Shown: positions 1 through 9,692 of the stretch, piece after piece | Layout: the number at the start of each line of letters is the position of its first letter | Numbering within the stretch: position 1 is the first letter of the stretch | Assembly: GCA_963700745.1 (NCBI GenBank) | Contig: CAVOYT010000002.1 | Coordinates: 186,001 to 250,000, forward strand | Direction of reading: 5' to 3' | DNA: 64,000 nt | DNA from: UBA10649 sp963700745 | GTDB lineage: Bacteria; Actinomycetota; Actinomycetes; S36-B12 | The notes under the pieces: generated by a model | Seen by the model: only the letters and a program-made list of their open reading frames with translations | The model's database searches: none | Told to the model about the DNA's origin: nothing | Program-made: the position numbers and the translations under genes

Positions 1-19
1 AAGGTGATTGGCTGCCAGT

Positions 20-829
20 ATGAGCGTGGCGGAGACTGGCGGGGAGCCGGTTGGCGTGCCCGCCGAACTCCGCCAGGACCGGATCGCCGAGGAGGTCGAC
101 GCGTCCGGCTTCGTCCGGGTCACGGACCTCGCCGATCGGTTCGGGGTCTCGGTCGTGACGGTGCGATCGGATCTGGGCTCGCTCGAGGTCCTCGGTCGCG
201 TGCGGCGGGTGCGCGGCGGTGCGGTCCCGGCCGGCGCCCTGCGACCCGAGCCGCCGCTCGAGCAGGCGGCCCGCGAGAACGAGGCGCAGAAGGCGGCGAT
301 CGCGGCCTATGCGGCGTCGCGGGTGCAGCCGGGGCAGGTGGTGATCCTCGACGTCGGCTCGACCACCACCGCCATCGCCCTCGAACTGGTCGCCCGGCGC
401 GACCTGCACGACGTCACCGTCGTGACCAACGGCCTGAACGTCGCCCTCGCGCTCGAGCCCGCCTCCGATCGCATCAGCGTGCTCGTCACCGGCGGCATGG
501 TCCGCCAGCTGCAGCATTCGCTGGTGAACCCGTTCGCTGCGCTCATCCTCGAGCAGATCTCAGCGCACATCGCCTTCATCGGATGCAACGGTGTCGACCC
601 CGAGCGCGGCGTCACCAACCTGAACTTCGCCGAGGCCGAGGTCAAGCGGGCCATGATCGAGGCGGCACGCGAGGTGGTCGTCGTGGCCGACGGCAGCAAG
701 ATCGGGGTCGTCGAGGCGGCACGGGTGTGTCTCGCCGAAGAGGTCGACCTCGTCGTGACGGACGCCAGTGCCCCGGCCGACATCGTGGCTCAGCTCGAGC
801 AGGCCGGAACGTCGGTGCACTGTGCGTAG
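20..829 (+). CDS. DeoR-family transcriptional regulator
   Basis: The protein (about 269 residues) has the DeoR layout: an N-terminal helix-turn-helix (RQDRIAEEVDASGFVRVTDL, then the recognition helix near VSVVTVRSDL) and a C-terminal sugar-phosphate sensor domain. The sensor contains DVGSTTTAI and TNGLNVALAL and ends in DLVVTDA, all hallmarks of the ISOCOT fold. DeoR proteins usually repress sugar or polyol operons and respond to a phosphorylated intermediate. The gene sits 80 bp upstream of an ABC importer followed by glpD, so a GlpR-like role sensing glycerol-3-phosphate is a reasonable inference. I chose the ATG at 20; a TTG at 8 is in frame. The promoter lies left of the window. Confidence 0.9.
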   Translation: MSVAETGGEPVGVPAELRQDRIAEEVDASGFVRVTDLADRFGVSVVTVRSDLGSLEVLGRVRRVRGGAVPAGALRPEPPLEQAARENEAQKAAIAAYAASRVQPGQVVILDVGSTTTAIALELVARRDLHDVTVVTNGLNVALALEPASDRISVLVTGGMVRQLQHSLVNPFAALILEQISAHIAFIGCNGVDPERGVTNLNFAEAEVKRAMIEAAREVVVVADGSKIGVVEAARVCLAEEVDLVVTDASAPADIVAQLEQAGTSVHCA

Positions 830-909
830 CCAACAGAACTTCGACCCGGGTCCACCTGACCCGGGTGGATGGCAAGACCCAACCGAAGCAACAAGGAAAG
901 GAACATCCA

Positions 910-2274
910 ATGCGTAGACGCAGTTTCCTGGCCGCCGGAGTTGGTGTTGCGCTGCTGCTCAGCGCCTGCGCCAGCACGACGTCCGACACCGCGACCGAGA
1001 GCGCGGCCGAGAGCGCGGCGCCCAGCGAGGCTGCCTCCGCGGCGGCATCCGAGAGTGCTTCGGGTGAAGCCGTGGCCCTTCGGTGGCGCACCCGCCCCGA
1101 CAACCAGGCAGAGGCCGACCTGTACGCCAGCATCTCCGACGAGATCACGGCCGCGGGGATCGGGCTGGACCTGACCTACGAGCCCGGCAACTCCGAGGGC
1201 TCGCCGTACCAGGACAAGCTGAAGACCGAGCTCTCCGCCGGCACTGCACCCGACGTGTTCTGGATCCCCGGCACCGACATCGCCGACTTCGCGAAGGCCG
1301 GCCTCATCCTGAACGCCGCGCCGCAGGCGGCCGCCTCGGGTTCAACCCGGCCGACTTCTACTCCGGCCCGATGGACCAGCTCCAGGTCGATCCCGGCCAC
1401 GGGCCAGAAGGCAGATGGCTTCGTGTGGGGCGTTCCGCGCGACGTCTCGACGTTCGCGCTGTACCTCAACCTCGACCTCATCGACGAGGCCGGCGCCGAG
1501 GATCCCCGCGAGCTCGCCGCGAACGGCGAGTGGACCTGGGACAAGTTCGCCGAGGTCTCGCAGCAGATCGCGGACAACGTCGACGGCGCCAAGGGCTTCG
1601 GCGCGAACTCCTGGTGGGCCAACTGGGGCTACTTCGTGAACTCAGGCGGAGGCAGCTTCTTCAACGAGGACCGCACGGCCTGCAACCTCGACTCGCCTGA
1701 GTCGATCGCCGGGCTGGAGTTCTACCAGAACCTCTACGCCAGCGGCGCCGGCGTGCCCTTCGGCGAGGACGCCGAGCCGCCGTACAAGGCCGGCACGCTC
1801 GGCATGTTCATCAACGGCCGTTGGGCCACTCCCGGCGCTCGTGAGATCACCGCGTTCAACTGGGATGTCGCCCCGCTGCCCACGGGCCCGGCGCCCGGCA
1901 AGGACTGGCTGTTCTGGGGTGCCTACGTGATCAACGCCAACACGGCGAACCCTGACGCTGCGTGGAAGCTCGTCGAGGAACTGACCAGCACCGAGGTGCA
2001 GAACAAGATCTCGGAGCTGGGCGCGAACATCCCGTCGCGGACCTCGCAGGAGGCCATCGACGCGTTCCTCACCTACACGCCACCGGCGAACAATCAGGCC
2101 TTCGTCGACGGGATCCAGAACGATCCGGTCGCCGAGGGTCCCCTCTGGAGCGGGAACTGGCCGGCCTTCGACAAGGCCTCGGGCGACGAGGTGACTGCCC
2201 TCATGACGGGCAAGATCACGATCGACGAGTTCCAGAACAGCATCTGCAAGGTCACGGCCGTGGCCTGGGAGTAG
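910..2274 (+). CDS. ABC transporter extracellular solute-binding lipoprotein (family 1)
   Basis: This is the solute-binding lipoprotein of a carbohydrate-type ABC importer. It begins MRRRSF with a hydrophobic stretch ending in the lipobox LLSAC, so it should be exported and lipid-anchored at the Cys. An Ala/Ser/Glu-rich linker follows, then a family 1 binding fold (TAPDVFWIPG, VWGVPRDV, NGRWA). The literal frame is broken twice. One base appears lost in the GGG at 1338-1340 and one gained in the CCC near 1396; restoring them recovers FNPADFYSGPMDQLQVDP. The two changes compensate, so the ends stay in frame. The ATG at 910 has AAGGAAAGGA just upstream. The ligand cannot be told; the glpD and DeoR neighbours suggest a polyol, glycerol phosphate or glycerophosphodiester. 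Confidence 0.88.
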   Translation: MRRRSFLAAGVGVALLLSACASTTSDTATESAAESAAPSEAASAAASESASGEAVALRWRTRPDNQAEADLYASISDEITAAGIGLDLTYEPGNSEGSPYQDKLKTELSAGTAPDVFWIPGTDIADFAKAGLILNAAPQAAASGSTRPTSTPARWTSSRSIPATGQKADGFVWGVPRDVSTFALYLNLDLIDEAGAEDPRELAANGEWTWDKFAEVSQQIADNVDGAKGFGANSWWANWGYFVNSGGGSFFNEDRTACNLDSPESIAGLEFYQNLYASGAGVPFGEDAEPPYKAGTLGMFINGRWATPGAREITAFNWDVAPLPTGPAPGKDWLFWGAYVINANTANPDAAWKLVEELTSTEVQNKISELGANIPSRTSQEAIDAFLTYTPPANNQAFVDGIQNDPVAEGPLWSGNWPAFDKASGDEVTALMTGKITIDEFQNSICKVTAVAWE

Positions 2275-2287
2275 CTGCCAGGAACCG

Positions 2288-2323
2288 GGGTGCGGGTCCA
2301 GGAGTTCTCCTGGACCCGCACCC
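2288..2323 (+). terminator. Strong hairpin between binding protein and permease genes
   Basis: A perfect 16-bp stem (left arm 2288-2303, right arm 2308-2323) with a GTTC loop lies 14 nt after the binding-protein stop. There is no long U tract. In this position it probably stabilises the upstream mRNA end or partly terminates, giving more binding protein than permease. A second smaller stem (ACCGTTC/GAACGGT) follows before the permease start. Confidence 0.75.
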
Positions 2324-2379
2324 ACGGTCCCGTGACCGTTCACCCAAGAACGGTCTGTCCCGCCCATTGAGGAGGTGAA

Positions 2380-4108
2380 GTGAGCGCCATCACCGCGGAC
2401 ACGGCAGCGCGCACGACGCCGCGAGGGCCCGGCCGGGTGCTCCAACCGCCGCTGAACGTCGCCCTGGGGCTGGTCCTGGCCTGGCATGTGCTCGCCGCCT
2501 TGGTCTTCGGGTGGATCGCCTGGAACATCTTCGGGGCGATCTGGCTGCTCGACTCGCTGCCCCGCACGGCCATCGGCATCGGGGCCACCGTCGGCATCAT
2601 CGCGAACGTCGTCGCGGCCGTTCTCCTCGCCAGCGGCCAACCGCCGGGCCCGGATGGCGTCGTTCACCGTCAACTACCTGACGCTGATCCTCCTCATCGT
2701 CCTTCTCTTCCAGTCCCTCACCCTCGCTGACTTCCTCGACGACTTCGCGGCCGCGTTCAACGCGGCCTTCCTCCCGTTCATCGGCATGGCCGTCGCGACG
2801 GCCTGGCTCGTGCTGGCCCGAAGGCTCAGTGTCCGGCTGGCTGACGGCGAGCGATCCGACGTACCGGCGGCGCTGAGTACCAGCGTCGTCGCCATGCGGT
2901 GGATCGGCCTCGTGGCCATCGCGGTCTTCACTGTCATCTGGCTGTGGATGCTCGAACTCCAGCAGCTGGTCAGCCTGCTCGCGGAGGCCTACAGCCGCTC
3001 GCCGCTACTCAACACGGCATACGTGGTCGCCATCGCCATCCTGCTGTGGTGCTCCGTCACGATGTGGGCCCAGCGGACCGCGATGCGGTTCAACACCCCG
3101 GCGGACAAGCTCGAGAGCCAGGCCGGCTGGCTGTTCCTCTCACCCAACCTCATCGGATTCCTGCTGTTCTTCGCAGGACCGCTGGTCTTCTCGCTCGTCA
3201 TCTCGTTCTATGCGTGGGACGGCATCACCTCCCCGACCTTCGTCGGCCTGGGCAACTACATCGACACCCTGGGCCTGACGGTCGCCAGCACTGCGAGCGA
3301 GCTGCCGCCCGGGTACGAGGACATCATCGGCGCGCCCTTCGGCGTCATCGGTGCGAGCGACCCGCTGTTCTGGCAATCGATCAGCAACATCGTCGTCTTC
3401 CTGGTCCTGGCGGTGCCGCTTGCGGTGATCCCAGCCCTCGTGCTGGCGGCCCTCATCCAGACGGGATACCGCGGAACCAAGACCTTCCGCACGATCTTCT
3501 TCGTTCCTGCGGTGGCCGGTGTCATCGGCGTGACCCTCATCTGGAAGCAGATGCTGAACTCGACCGTCGGGTTCGTCAACTGGTTCATCGGCTGGGTCAA
3601 CGGCGTCATCAACTTCTTCGTGCCGGGTGACCCGATGCCGGTGCCGGTGGAGATCGGCTGGCTGTCGGATCCGTCGGTGGCGCTGTTCGCCGTCGTTCTC
3701 GTGTTCGGGTGGTCCCAGTTCGGCTTCAACACGGTGCTCTTCACCGCGGGCATGCAGGGCGTGCCCAAGGAGCTGCATGAGGCGGCGATGCTCGATGGTG
3801 CCGGATCGTGGCGGCGCTTCTTCAGCATCACGCTGCCCTCGTTGCGAGCGACGACCTTCTTCGTGGTGGCCAGCACCGTCATCCTGGCGCTGCAGCTGTT
3901 CGACATCGTGTATGCCCTCAACCAGCCCAATCCCGTCGGCTTCCCCGACAACGCGACGCTGACGCCGGTCGTGTACCTGTACCAGCTCGGCTTCCAGCAG
4001 GACGCCTTCGGCCAGGCGAGCGCGGTCGCGTGGATCCTGTTCATCCTGATCTTCTCGCTCACGTTGGTGCAGTTCCGGCGCCAGCGTCGATACGCGGAGG
4101 AGACCTGA
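2380..4108 (+). CDS. ABC transporter permease, MalF/UgpA-like, with extra N-terminal membrane region
   Basis: The C-terminal half is a binding-protein-dependent transport permease carrying the EAA loop that docks the ATPase (KELHEAAMLDGAGSW). Before it come about 230 residues with several extra predicted membrane segments, so the whole protein is near 575 residues against about 300 for the family. The start is GTG at 2380 directly behind GGAGGTG. A single extra base in the G/C run at about 2643-2650 breaks the frame: the N-terminal part reads in one frame to LLASGQPP and the rest continues as ARMASFTVNYLT in the next. The stop overlaps the start of the second permease by one base, so they are translationally coupled. 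Confidence 0.88.
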
Positions 4109-5326
4109 TGGCCGCGACCAGCACTCGCATGCACCGAACGTGGCGCGCATGGGTGGCGCAGCTGTCCACCTACGCGATCCTGCTCATCGCCGGCGTCATC
4201 GTCCTCGTGCCCTTCATCCTGGCCTTCTTCGGATCCTTCAAGACCGCGGAGGACTTCTTCACCTACCCGCCACGGCTGCTCCCGAACGTCGCCACCACGG
4301 CCTCCGTCGACGGCGAGGACCTGCCGCTCTTCACGGTGCCGCTCCCGGACGGCGGCACCGCCGTCCTCGGTCGGGTCGAGAACGGGACGAGCCTGCGCGA
4401 GTTCATCGGCGTGGAGGACCCGACGGTCGTGATCGTCGCCCCACGGGAGAGCCTCGACGCCCAACGGCGACGTGGTCGTCGTCGATGGCGAGGACAAGGA
4501 CGTCTACGTGGCCGTCCTTGCTGGCCAGGAGGTCCTCGTCTTCGACAACAAGTCCCGGATCGGCGGCACCTACGTCGACCCGAACGATCCGAACGCGCCT
4601 CCGGTCTTCGCGGTGTCGTCCGCTGTGGCCCCGGTGGAGCAGGTCGAGTTCCAGACCGGCAACTACGGGAAGGTGCTCGGCCTCGAGGGCTTCGGGCGCT
4701 CCCTCACGAATACCGTGCTCATCACGATCCTCGTCGTGGTCGGACAGGTGTTCACCAGCATCCTCGGGGGGTACGCGTTCTCGCGCCTGCGCTTCCGCGG
4801 ACGTGACCGGATCTTCCTGCTCTACCTCGGCTCGATCATGATCCCGTTCGTCGTGCTGCTGATCCCGCTGTACCGGCTGATGATCGCGATCGACTGGGGG
4901 AACACCCTGACGTCCCTGGTCATCCCGTTCGTGTTCACGGCCTACGGGACGTTCCTCATGCGGCAGTTCTTCGTGTCCATACCCCGGGAACTGGAGGAGG
5001 CCGCGGTCATCGACGGTGCCTCCCGCTGGACCATCCTGTGGCGGATCTTCTTCCCGCTCTCGATCCCCGCTGTCGCGACGCTGTCCACCTTCTCGTTCCT
5101 CTACGCCTGGAACTCCTTCGTCTGGCCCCTCATCATCATCGACTCGGGGAACACCGACGGCAGCGTCCTCGCCCTGACGCTGTCAGTGCTGGGCGGCCGT
5201 GCCGCCGACACGCCGAACCTCGTCCTCGCCGGCGTCGTGCTCGCCATGATCGCCCCGATCGCCGTGTTCCTGCTGGCGCAGCGGTACTTCGTGGAGAATG
5301 TGGCCTCCAGTGGCCTCAAGGGCTGA
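4108..5326 (+). CDS. ABC transporter permease, MalG/UgpE-like, with large extracytoplasmic insertion
   Basis: This is the partner permease. The first membrane helix (residues about 15-35) is followed by about 130 residues that look soluble and extracytoplasmic (VDGEDLPLFTVPLPDGG, VEDPTVVIVAP). The usual permease core follows, with EAA loop ELEEAAVIDGASRW and end VENVASSGLKG. Family members are about 280 residues; this one is about 405. One extra C at 4460-4462 shifts the frame; removing it joins ESLDA to NGDVVVVDGED. The start ATG overlaps the previous stop (TGATG). No ABC ATPase follows, so the importer presumably borrows a multitask MsmK/UgpC-type ATPase encoded elsewhere. Confidence 0.88.
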
Positions 5327-5335
5327 CCGATGGCG

Positions 5336-5350
5336 CACACTGGAAGTGTG
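5336..5350. other. Short perfect inverted repeat before glpD
   Basis: CACACT-GGA-AGTGTG lies between the permease stop and the glpD start. It could be a small attenuator or an operator for the DeoR protein at the start of the window. I have no second copy to compare, so the function is open. Confidence 0.3.
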
Positions 5351-5358
5351 AATGAGAC

Positions 5359-6844
5359 ATGTTGACCAGCTCGCTCGGGCCCGGCAGTCGAGCGGACGCC
5401 ATCTCGGCGATGGCATCCGAGACCCTCGATCTGCTGGTCGTCGGCGCGGGAGCCACGGGAACCGGGACCGCCCTTGATGCCGCGGCCCGCGGCCTCTCGC
5501 GTTGGCCTGATCGACAAGGGCGACATCGCCGGGGGGACGTCCAGCCGTTCCAGCCAGCTGGTGCATGGCGGCCTGCGCTACCTGCAGCAGGGCAATGTCG
5601 CGCTGGTGCGTGAGTCGCTCCGCGAGCGCGAGCTGCTGCTGACCACGCTGGCGCCGCATCTGGTCCGCCCGCTGCCGTTCATCCTGCCGCTGCGGCACCG
5701 CGTGTGGCAGCGCGCCTACATGGGTGCTGGTCTCACGGCCTACGACGTGCTCGCGAGATCGGGCGTGCTGCCCCGCCATCGTCACCTGTCGAAGCGGCGC
5801 ACGCTGGAACGGTTCCCGGATCTCCGGGCGGAGAAACTGGTCGGTGGCCTGGAGTACTACGACGCGCAGATGGACGACGCTCGGCTGGCGGTCGCGATCG
5901 CCCGGACGGCGGCCGGCCGAGGGGCGCTGGTCGCTCCGCATGTCGAGCTGGTCCGCGCCCTCGAGGATGGCTCGGACGGCCTGCACCGCGTCGTCGTCCG
6001 CGACGAGCTGACCGGTGAGGAGAACGTGATCGCGGCTCGCTGCATCGCGCTCTGCGTGGGCGTGTGGGCACCCGAGGTGTCCGCGCTGTTCACCGGGGCG
6101 GCGACCTCGGTCGGCATCACGCGATCCAAGGGCGTCCACCTGCGACTCCCGCGGTCTGCGATTTCCGGCGAGACGGCACTGATCATCCCCACCAGCACGA
6201 GCGTGCTGTTCGTCATCCCGACGCCGACGCACTGGCTGGTCGGGACGACCGACACGGAGTTCCTCGGTGACCCGGATGCCGTCCAGCCGTCCCGTGACGA
6301 CGTCGAGTACCTGCTTGACCTGCTTCGTGACAACCTCGCCGCCCCGCTCACGGCCGATGACGTCACCTACACCTTCGCGGGACTTCGTCCGCTCGTGCGC
6401 GACGAGGCGCTTGGCGGGAACACGGCCAAGGTGACCCGCGAGCATCGGATTGCCCGCGTCTCCCCGGGGGTCCTGGCGATCGTCGGCGGGAAGTGGACCA
6501 CCTACCGGGTCATGGCCCGGGATCTGGTGGACACGGCACTGACCGAGTGCGGCCTGCCGTCAGCACCCTGCACCACCGACACCATCCCGCTCGTGGATGG
6601 TCGGGCCGAGGAGGTCAGCGACCTCATCGGCGAGTACCCCGAACTCGAGGAGCCGCTGCCCGGCGCCGCCGGCTATCGGAGGGCAGACGTCGTCCAGGCC
6701 TTCCTGCATGAGGGTGCGGTTGACGTGGAGGACGTCGTGGACCGCCGGCTTCGCCTGCGGCTCACGCTGGACGACGTGTCCCAGACGACCGTCGATGCCA
6801 TCGCCGGAATCATGCAGCAGGTCCGCGACGAGGTCCTGCGCTAG
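5359..6844 (+). CDS. glpD: Glycerol-3-phosphate dehydrogenase, FAD-dependent
   Basis: The enzyme oxidises sn-glycerol-3-phosphate to dihydroxyacetone phosphate at the membrane and passes electrons to quinone. The N-terminal FAD Rossmann motif VVGAGATGTGTALDAA, the GlpD signature SSRSSQLVHGGLRYLQQGN and the C-terminal GGKWTTYRVMARD are all present. A frameshift at about 5493-5503 separates the first glycine-rich segment from GLIDKGDIAGG; one base is extra in CTCTCGCG. I list the ATG at 5359, but the ATG at 5410 (MASETLDLL) is equally possible and gives a more usual N-terminus. It is the last gene of the DeoR-ABC operon and ends 14 bp from the convergent XPB gene. Confidence 0.92.
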
Positions 6845-6858
6845 GGCCGGGACCGACC

Positions 6859-8517
6859 CTAGGTGGACTCCCACGTCCCGCTGTGGATGTCCTCCGCGTC
6901 CACGATCCGGTAGGCGTACCCCTGCTCTGCCAGGAACCGCTGACGATGCTGGGCGAAGTCAGCGTCGACGGTGTCGCGCGTCACGATCGAGTAGAAGTGC
7001 GCGGCGCGCCCGTCACCCTTCGGGCGCAGGACGCGGCCGAGCCGCTGGGCCTCCTCCTGTCGTGAGCCGAACGTGCCGCTCACCTGGATGGCGACACCGG
7101 CCTCCGGCAGGTCGACCGAGAAGTTGGCCACCTTGCTGACGACCAGGACGCGGGTGTCGCCGTTGCGGAACGACTCGAACAGCCGCTCGCGCTCACGGAC
7201 CGGAGTCTGGCCCGTGATGACGGGCGCCTGAAGGTGCTCCCCGAGCTCGGCGAGCTGGTCGAGGTACTGCCCGATGACGAGCACGCGGTCGTCCACGTGC
7301 CGAGCCGCGATCTCCTCGGTGATGCGGATCTTCTCCGGTGCAGATGCCGAGAGCCGGTAGCGGTCCTCCGGCTCGGCCATCGCGTAGGTCATGCGGTCGG
7401 AGTCGGGGAGGGTGACCCGTACCTCGACGCAGTCCGCCGGGGCGATGTATCCCTGGTTCTCGATGTCCTTCCACGGGGCGTCGTAGCGCTTCGGTCCGAT
7501 GAGCGAGAACACGTCACTCTCCCGACCGTCCTCCCGCACCAGCGTGGCGGTCAGGCCCAGCCGCCGCCGGGACTGGATGTCGGCGGTGAAGCGGAAGATC
7601 GGGGCCGGCAGCAGGTGGACCTCGTCGTAGATGATCAGGCCCCAGTCGCGGGAGTCGAATACCTCCAGATGGGGGTAGATGCCCTGTCGCTTCGTCGTCA
7701 TGACCTGGTAGGTCGCGATGGTGACCGGACGGATCTCCTTGCGGGCCCCCGAGTACTCGCCGATCTCGTCCGCGGTGAGGGTCGTGCGTCGCAGGAGCTC
7801 GTCGCGCCACTGCCGCGCGGCGACGGTGTTGGTGACCAGGATGAGCGTCGTGGCCTGCGCGAGGGTCATGGCGAGGGCGCCCACGATCGTCTTGCCCGAT
7901 CCGCAGGGCAGGACGACGACGCCGGAGCCGCCGTGCCAGAAGCCCTCGGCCGCCTCGGTCTGGTACGGCCGTGGCTGCCAGTCCTCGGCCGCGAGCCCGA
8001 TCGCGTGCCGCTCGCCGTCCACGTAGCCGGCGACGTCCTCGGCCGGCCAGCCCAGCTTCACGAGGGCCTGCTTGAGGTGGCCACGCTCGCTGGGATGGAC
8101 GATGACCGTGGTGTCGTCCACGCGGGCGCCGAGGAGAGGCGACACCTTCTTGCTGCGCAGCACCTCCTCCAGCACCGCCGCGTCCAGTGCCTGCAGGACG
8201 AGTCCGTGGACAGGGTGGTTGGCCACCTGGAGGCGCCCGTAGCGGGCCATCGTCTCGGCGACGTCGATCAGCAGGGCGTGCGGGACGGGATAGCGCGAGT
8301 AGCGCAGCAGGGTGTCGATGACCTGCTCCGCATCGTGGCCGGCGGCCCGGGCGTTCCACAGGCCGAGGGGGGTCAGCCGGTAGGTGTGGATGTGCTCAGG
8401 TGCGCGCTCGAGTTCGGCGAACGGGGCGATGGCCTTGCGGCAGTCGACGGCGTCGGCGTGATCGACCTCGAGCAACAGCGTCTTGTCGCTCTGCACGATG
8501 AGGGGGCCGTCGGTCAC
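6859..8517 (-). CDS. DNA repair helicase XPB (superfamily 2)
   Basis: This is a 552-residue bacterial XPB/ERCC3-type 3'-5' DNA helicase. It has an N-terminal XPB-like domain, a damage-recognition region, Walker A GSGKT (206-210), the DEVH box (298-301), motif III LTATLVRED (322-330) and a C-terminal helicase half. The final part IQVSGTFGSRQEEAQRLGR holds motifs V and VI. The start is GTG at 8517 with a TAGCAT -10 box (8524-8529, read on the minus strand) exactly 6 nt upstream, so the mRNA is probably leaderless. In mycobacteria the next gene is the helicase-associated protein; here that gene (11732-13762) is separated by three genes of an unrelated amino-acid module. Confidence 0.95.
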   Translation of the reverse strand: MTDGPLIVQSDKTLLLEVDHADAVDCRKAIAPFAELERAPEHIHTYRLTPLGLWNARAAGHDAEQVIDTLLRYSRYPVPHALLIDVAETMARYGRLQVANHPVHGLVLQALDAAVLEEVLRSKKVSPLLGARVDDTTVIVHPSERGHLKQALVKLGWPAEDVAGYVDGERHAIGLAAEDWQPRPYQTEAAEGFWHGGSGVVVLPCGSGKTIVGALAMTLAQATTLILVTNTVAARQWRDELLRRTTLTADEIGEYSGARKEIRPVTIATYQVMTTKRQGIYPHLEVFDSRDWGLIIYDEVHLLPAPIFRFTADIQSRRRLGLTATLVREDGRESDVFSLIGPKRYDAPWKDIENQGYIAPADCVEVRVTLPDSDRMTYAMAEPEDRYRLSASAPEKIRITEEIAARHVDDRVLVIGQYLDQLAELGEHLQAPVITGQTPVRERERLFESFRNGDTRVLVVSKVANFSVDLPEAGVAIQVSGTFGSRQEEAQRLGRVLRPKGDGRAAHFYSIVTRDTVDADFAQHRQRFLAEQGYAYRIVDAEDIHSGTWEST

Positions 8518-8526
8518 CGGTCGATG

Positions 8527-9660
8527 CTATGTCGTGGCGCCGCCACCCAGCGAATCGATGATGGCCGCAAGGAGGGCGGCGCGGTCGGCCATGGCGGACA
8601 CGCTCGCCCACTCGTGATCGGCATGTGCCCCGTCGCCGACGGCGCCGACTCCGTCGAGCGTCGCGATTCCGGCGGCGGCAGTGAGATTGCCGTCGCTGGC
8701 ACCGCCGACCGCCTTCCCCTCAAGCGGGGGCAGGCCGAGCGCTGCCGCGGACTCCTGGGCCAGCGCCAGGAGCGAACCCGAGGACGCCTCCTCCATCGCC
8801 GGTCGGTCGATGCCGCCGAGGACGCTGAACCCGGATGCGTTGACGGTCGGCCGCCAGGACCGAATGGCGTGATCGACGCGGGACTGCTCGGCCCAGGACC
8901 AGGCGCGCACGTCGAGGGTGATGCTCGCGTGCGCGGGAACCGTGTTGGAGGTGGTTCCGGCATGCAGCACCGTCGGGGTCACGGTGGTCCCGGCCGCCGC
9001 GTCGGCCCACGGCCCGGCGGCGCTGGCGAATTCGGCCGCGGCGAGGAGTGCGTTGATGCCGCGCTCGGGGTCCAGCCCCGCGTGCGCAGCGCGACCCTCG
9101 AACTCCAGGGTGTACCAGGAGGTGCCCTTCCGTGCGGTCTTGAGCGCGGCGTCGATCGAGGGCTCGAGGACCAGGACGGCCTCGGCCTCCGTGATGGCGG
9201 CCGCGATGAGGTCACGGGAGGCGTGCGATCCGGTCTCCTCGTCGGTCGTCAGCAGCATCCCGACCCCGGACCCCTCCGACACTCCGGCCAGGGTGAGGGC
9301 CGCCCATCCCTGCACCACGCCGGCCTTCATGTCGAAGACTCCCGGACCGCGGAGCACATCGCCCTCGCACGAGAAGGGCAGGCGGGACAGGCTCCCGAGC
9401 GGCCACACCGTGTCCAGGTGCCCCAGGAGCAGGATCCTGGGATGGTCAACGCCCCAGCGCCACACCGGACGACCGGCGTGCGTCTCCAAGCGGGCCGGCT
9501 CGGGGAGCCAGCCCTCGAAGATCCCGATGGCCTCCTGGACGATGGCCTCGCACGCCCGCAGGTCCTCCGTCGGCGACTCGAGGCAGACCAGCGCCTCCAC
9601 CGCGTCGAGCATGGCGGGCAGCAGCTGGTGCGCCTGCTGGGTTAGGACTGACTGGGGCAT
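8527..9660 (-). CDS. M20 family metallohydrolase (glutamate carboxypeptidase / desuccinylase-like)
   Basis: This is a zinc-dependent M20 hydrolase of 377 residues. Metal ligands and catalytic residues are visible: HLD (H81, D83), FDMKAG (D110) and TTDEETGS (Glu pair at 141-142), plus the dimerisation-domain segment GRAAHAGLDPERGIN. The family cleaves N-acyl or C-terminal amide bonds of amino acids. It is divergent from, and only 32 bp from, a GNAT acyltransferase whose gene overlaps an N-acylamino acid racemase gene. That combination matches the L-specific N-succinyl-amino acid hydrolase step of the D-to-L amino acid conversion pathway described in Geobacillus. Exact substrate is inferred from neighbours only. 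Confidence 0.85.
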   Translation of the reverse strand: MPQSVLTQQAHQLLPAMLDAVEALVCLESPTEDLRACEAIVQEAIGIFEGWLPEPARLETHAGRPVWRWGVDHPRILLLGHLDTVWPLGSLSRLPFSCEGDVLRGPGVFDMKAGVVQGWAALTLAGVSEGSGVGMLLTTDEETGSHASRDLIAAAITEAEAVLVLEPSIDAALKTARKGTSWYTLEFEGRAAHAGLDPERGINALLAAAEFASAAGPWADAAAGTTVTPTVLHAGTTSNTVPAHASITLDVRAWSWAEQSRVDHAIRSWRPTVNASGFSVLGGIDRPAMEEASSGSLLALAQESAAALGLPPLEGKAVGGASDGNLTAAAGIATLDGVGAVGDGAHADHEWASVSAMADRAALLAAIIDSLGGGATT

Positions 9661-9692
9661 GACCGGCTCCGATTCTCGCTACGGTGATCCGC

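Noticed and set aside
4..909. A long plus-strand open frame running from the left edge into the binding protein
   Set aside because: The first part overlaps the DeoR gene in another frame and is Arg/Pro/Ala-rich shadow sequence; the real protein begins with a signal peptide at ATG 910.
1338..1400. Programmed frameshifting or a pseudogene in the binding protein
   Set aside because: The two indels compensate within 60 bases in G/C runs and lack a slippery site with structure; the same type of defect recurs through the window, so sequence error is simpler.
7234..9645. An 803-codon plus-strand open frame opposite XPB and the M20 hydrolase
   Set aside because: No domain or start context; it mirrors the codons of the two well-supported minus-strand genes.
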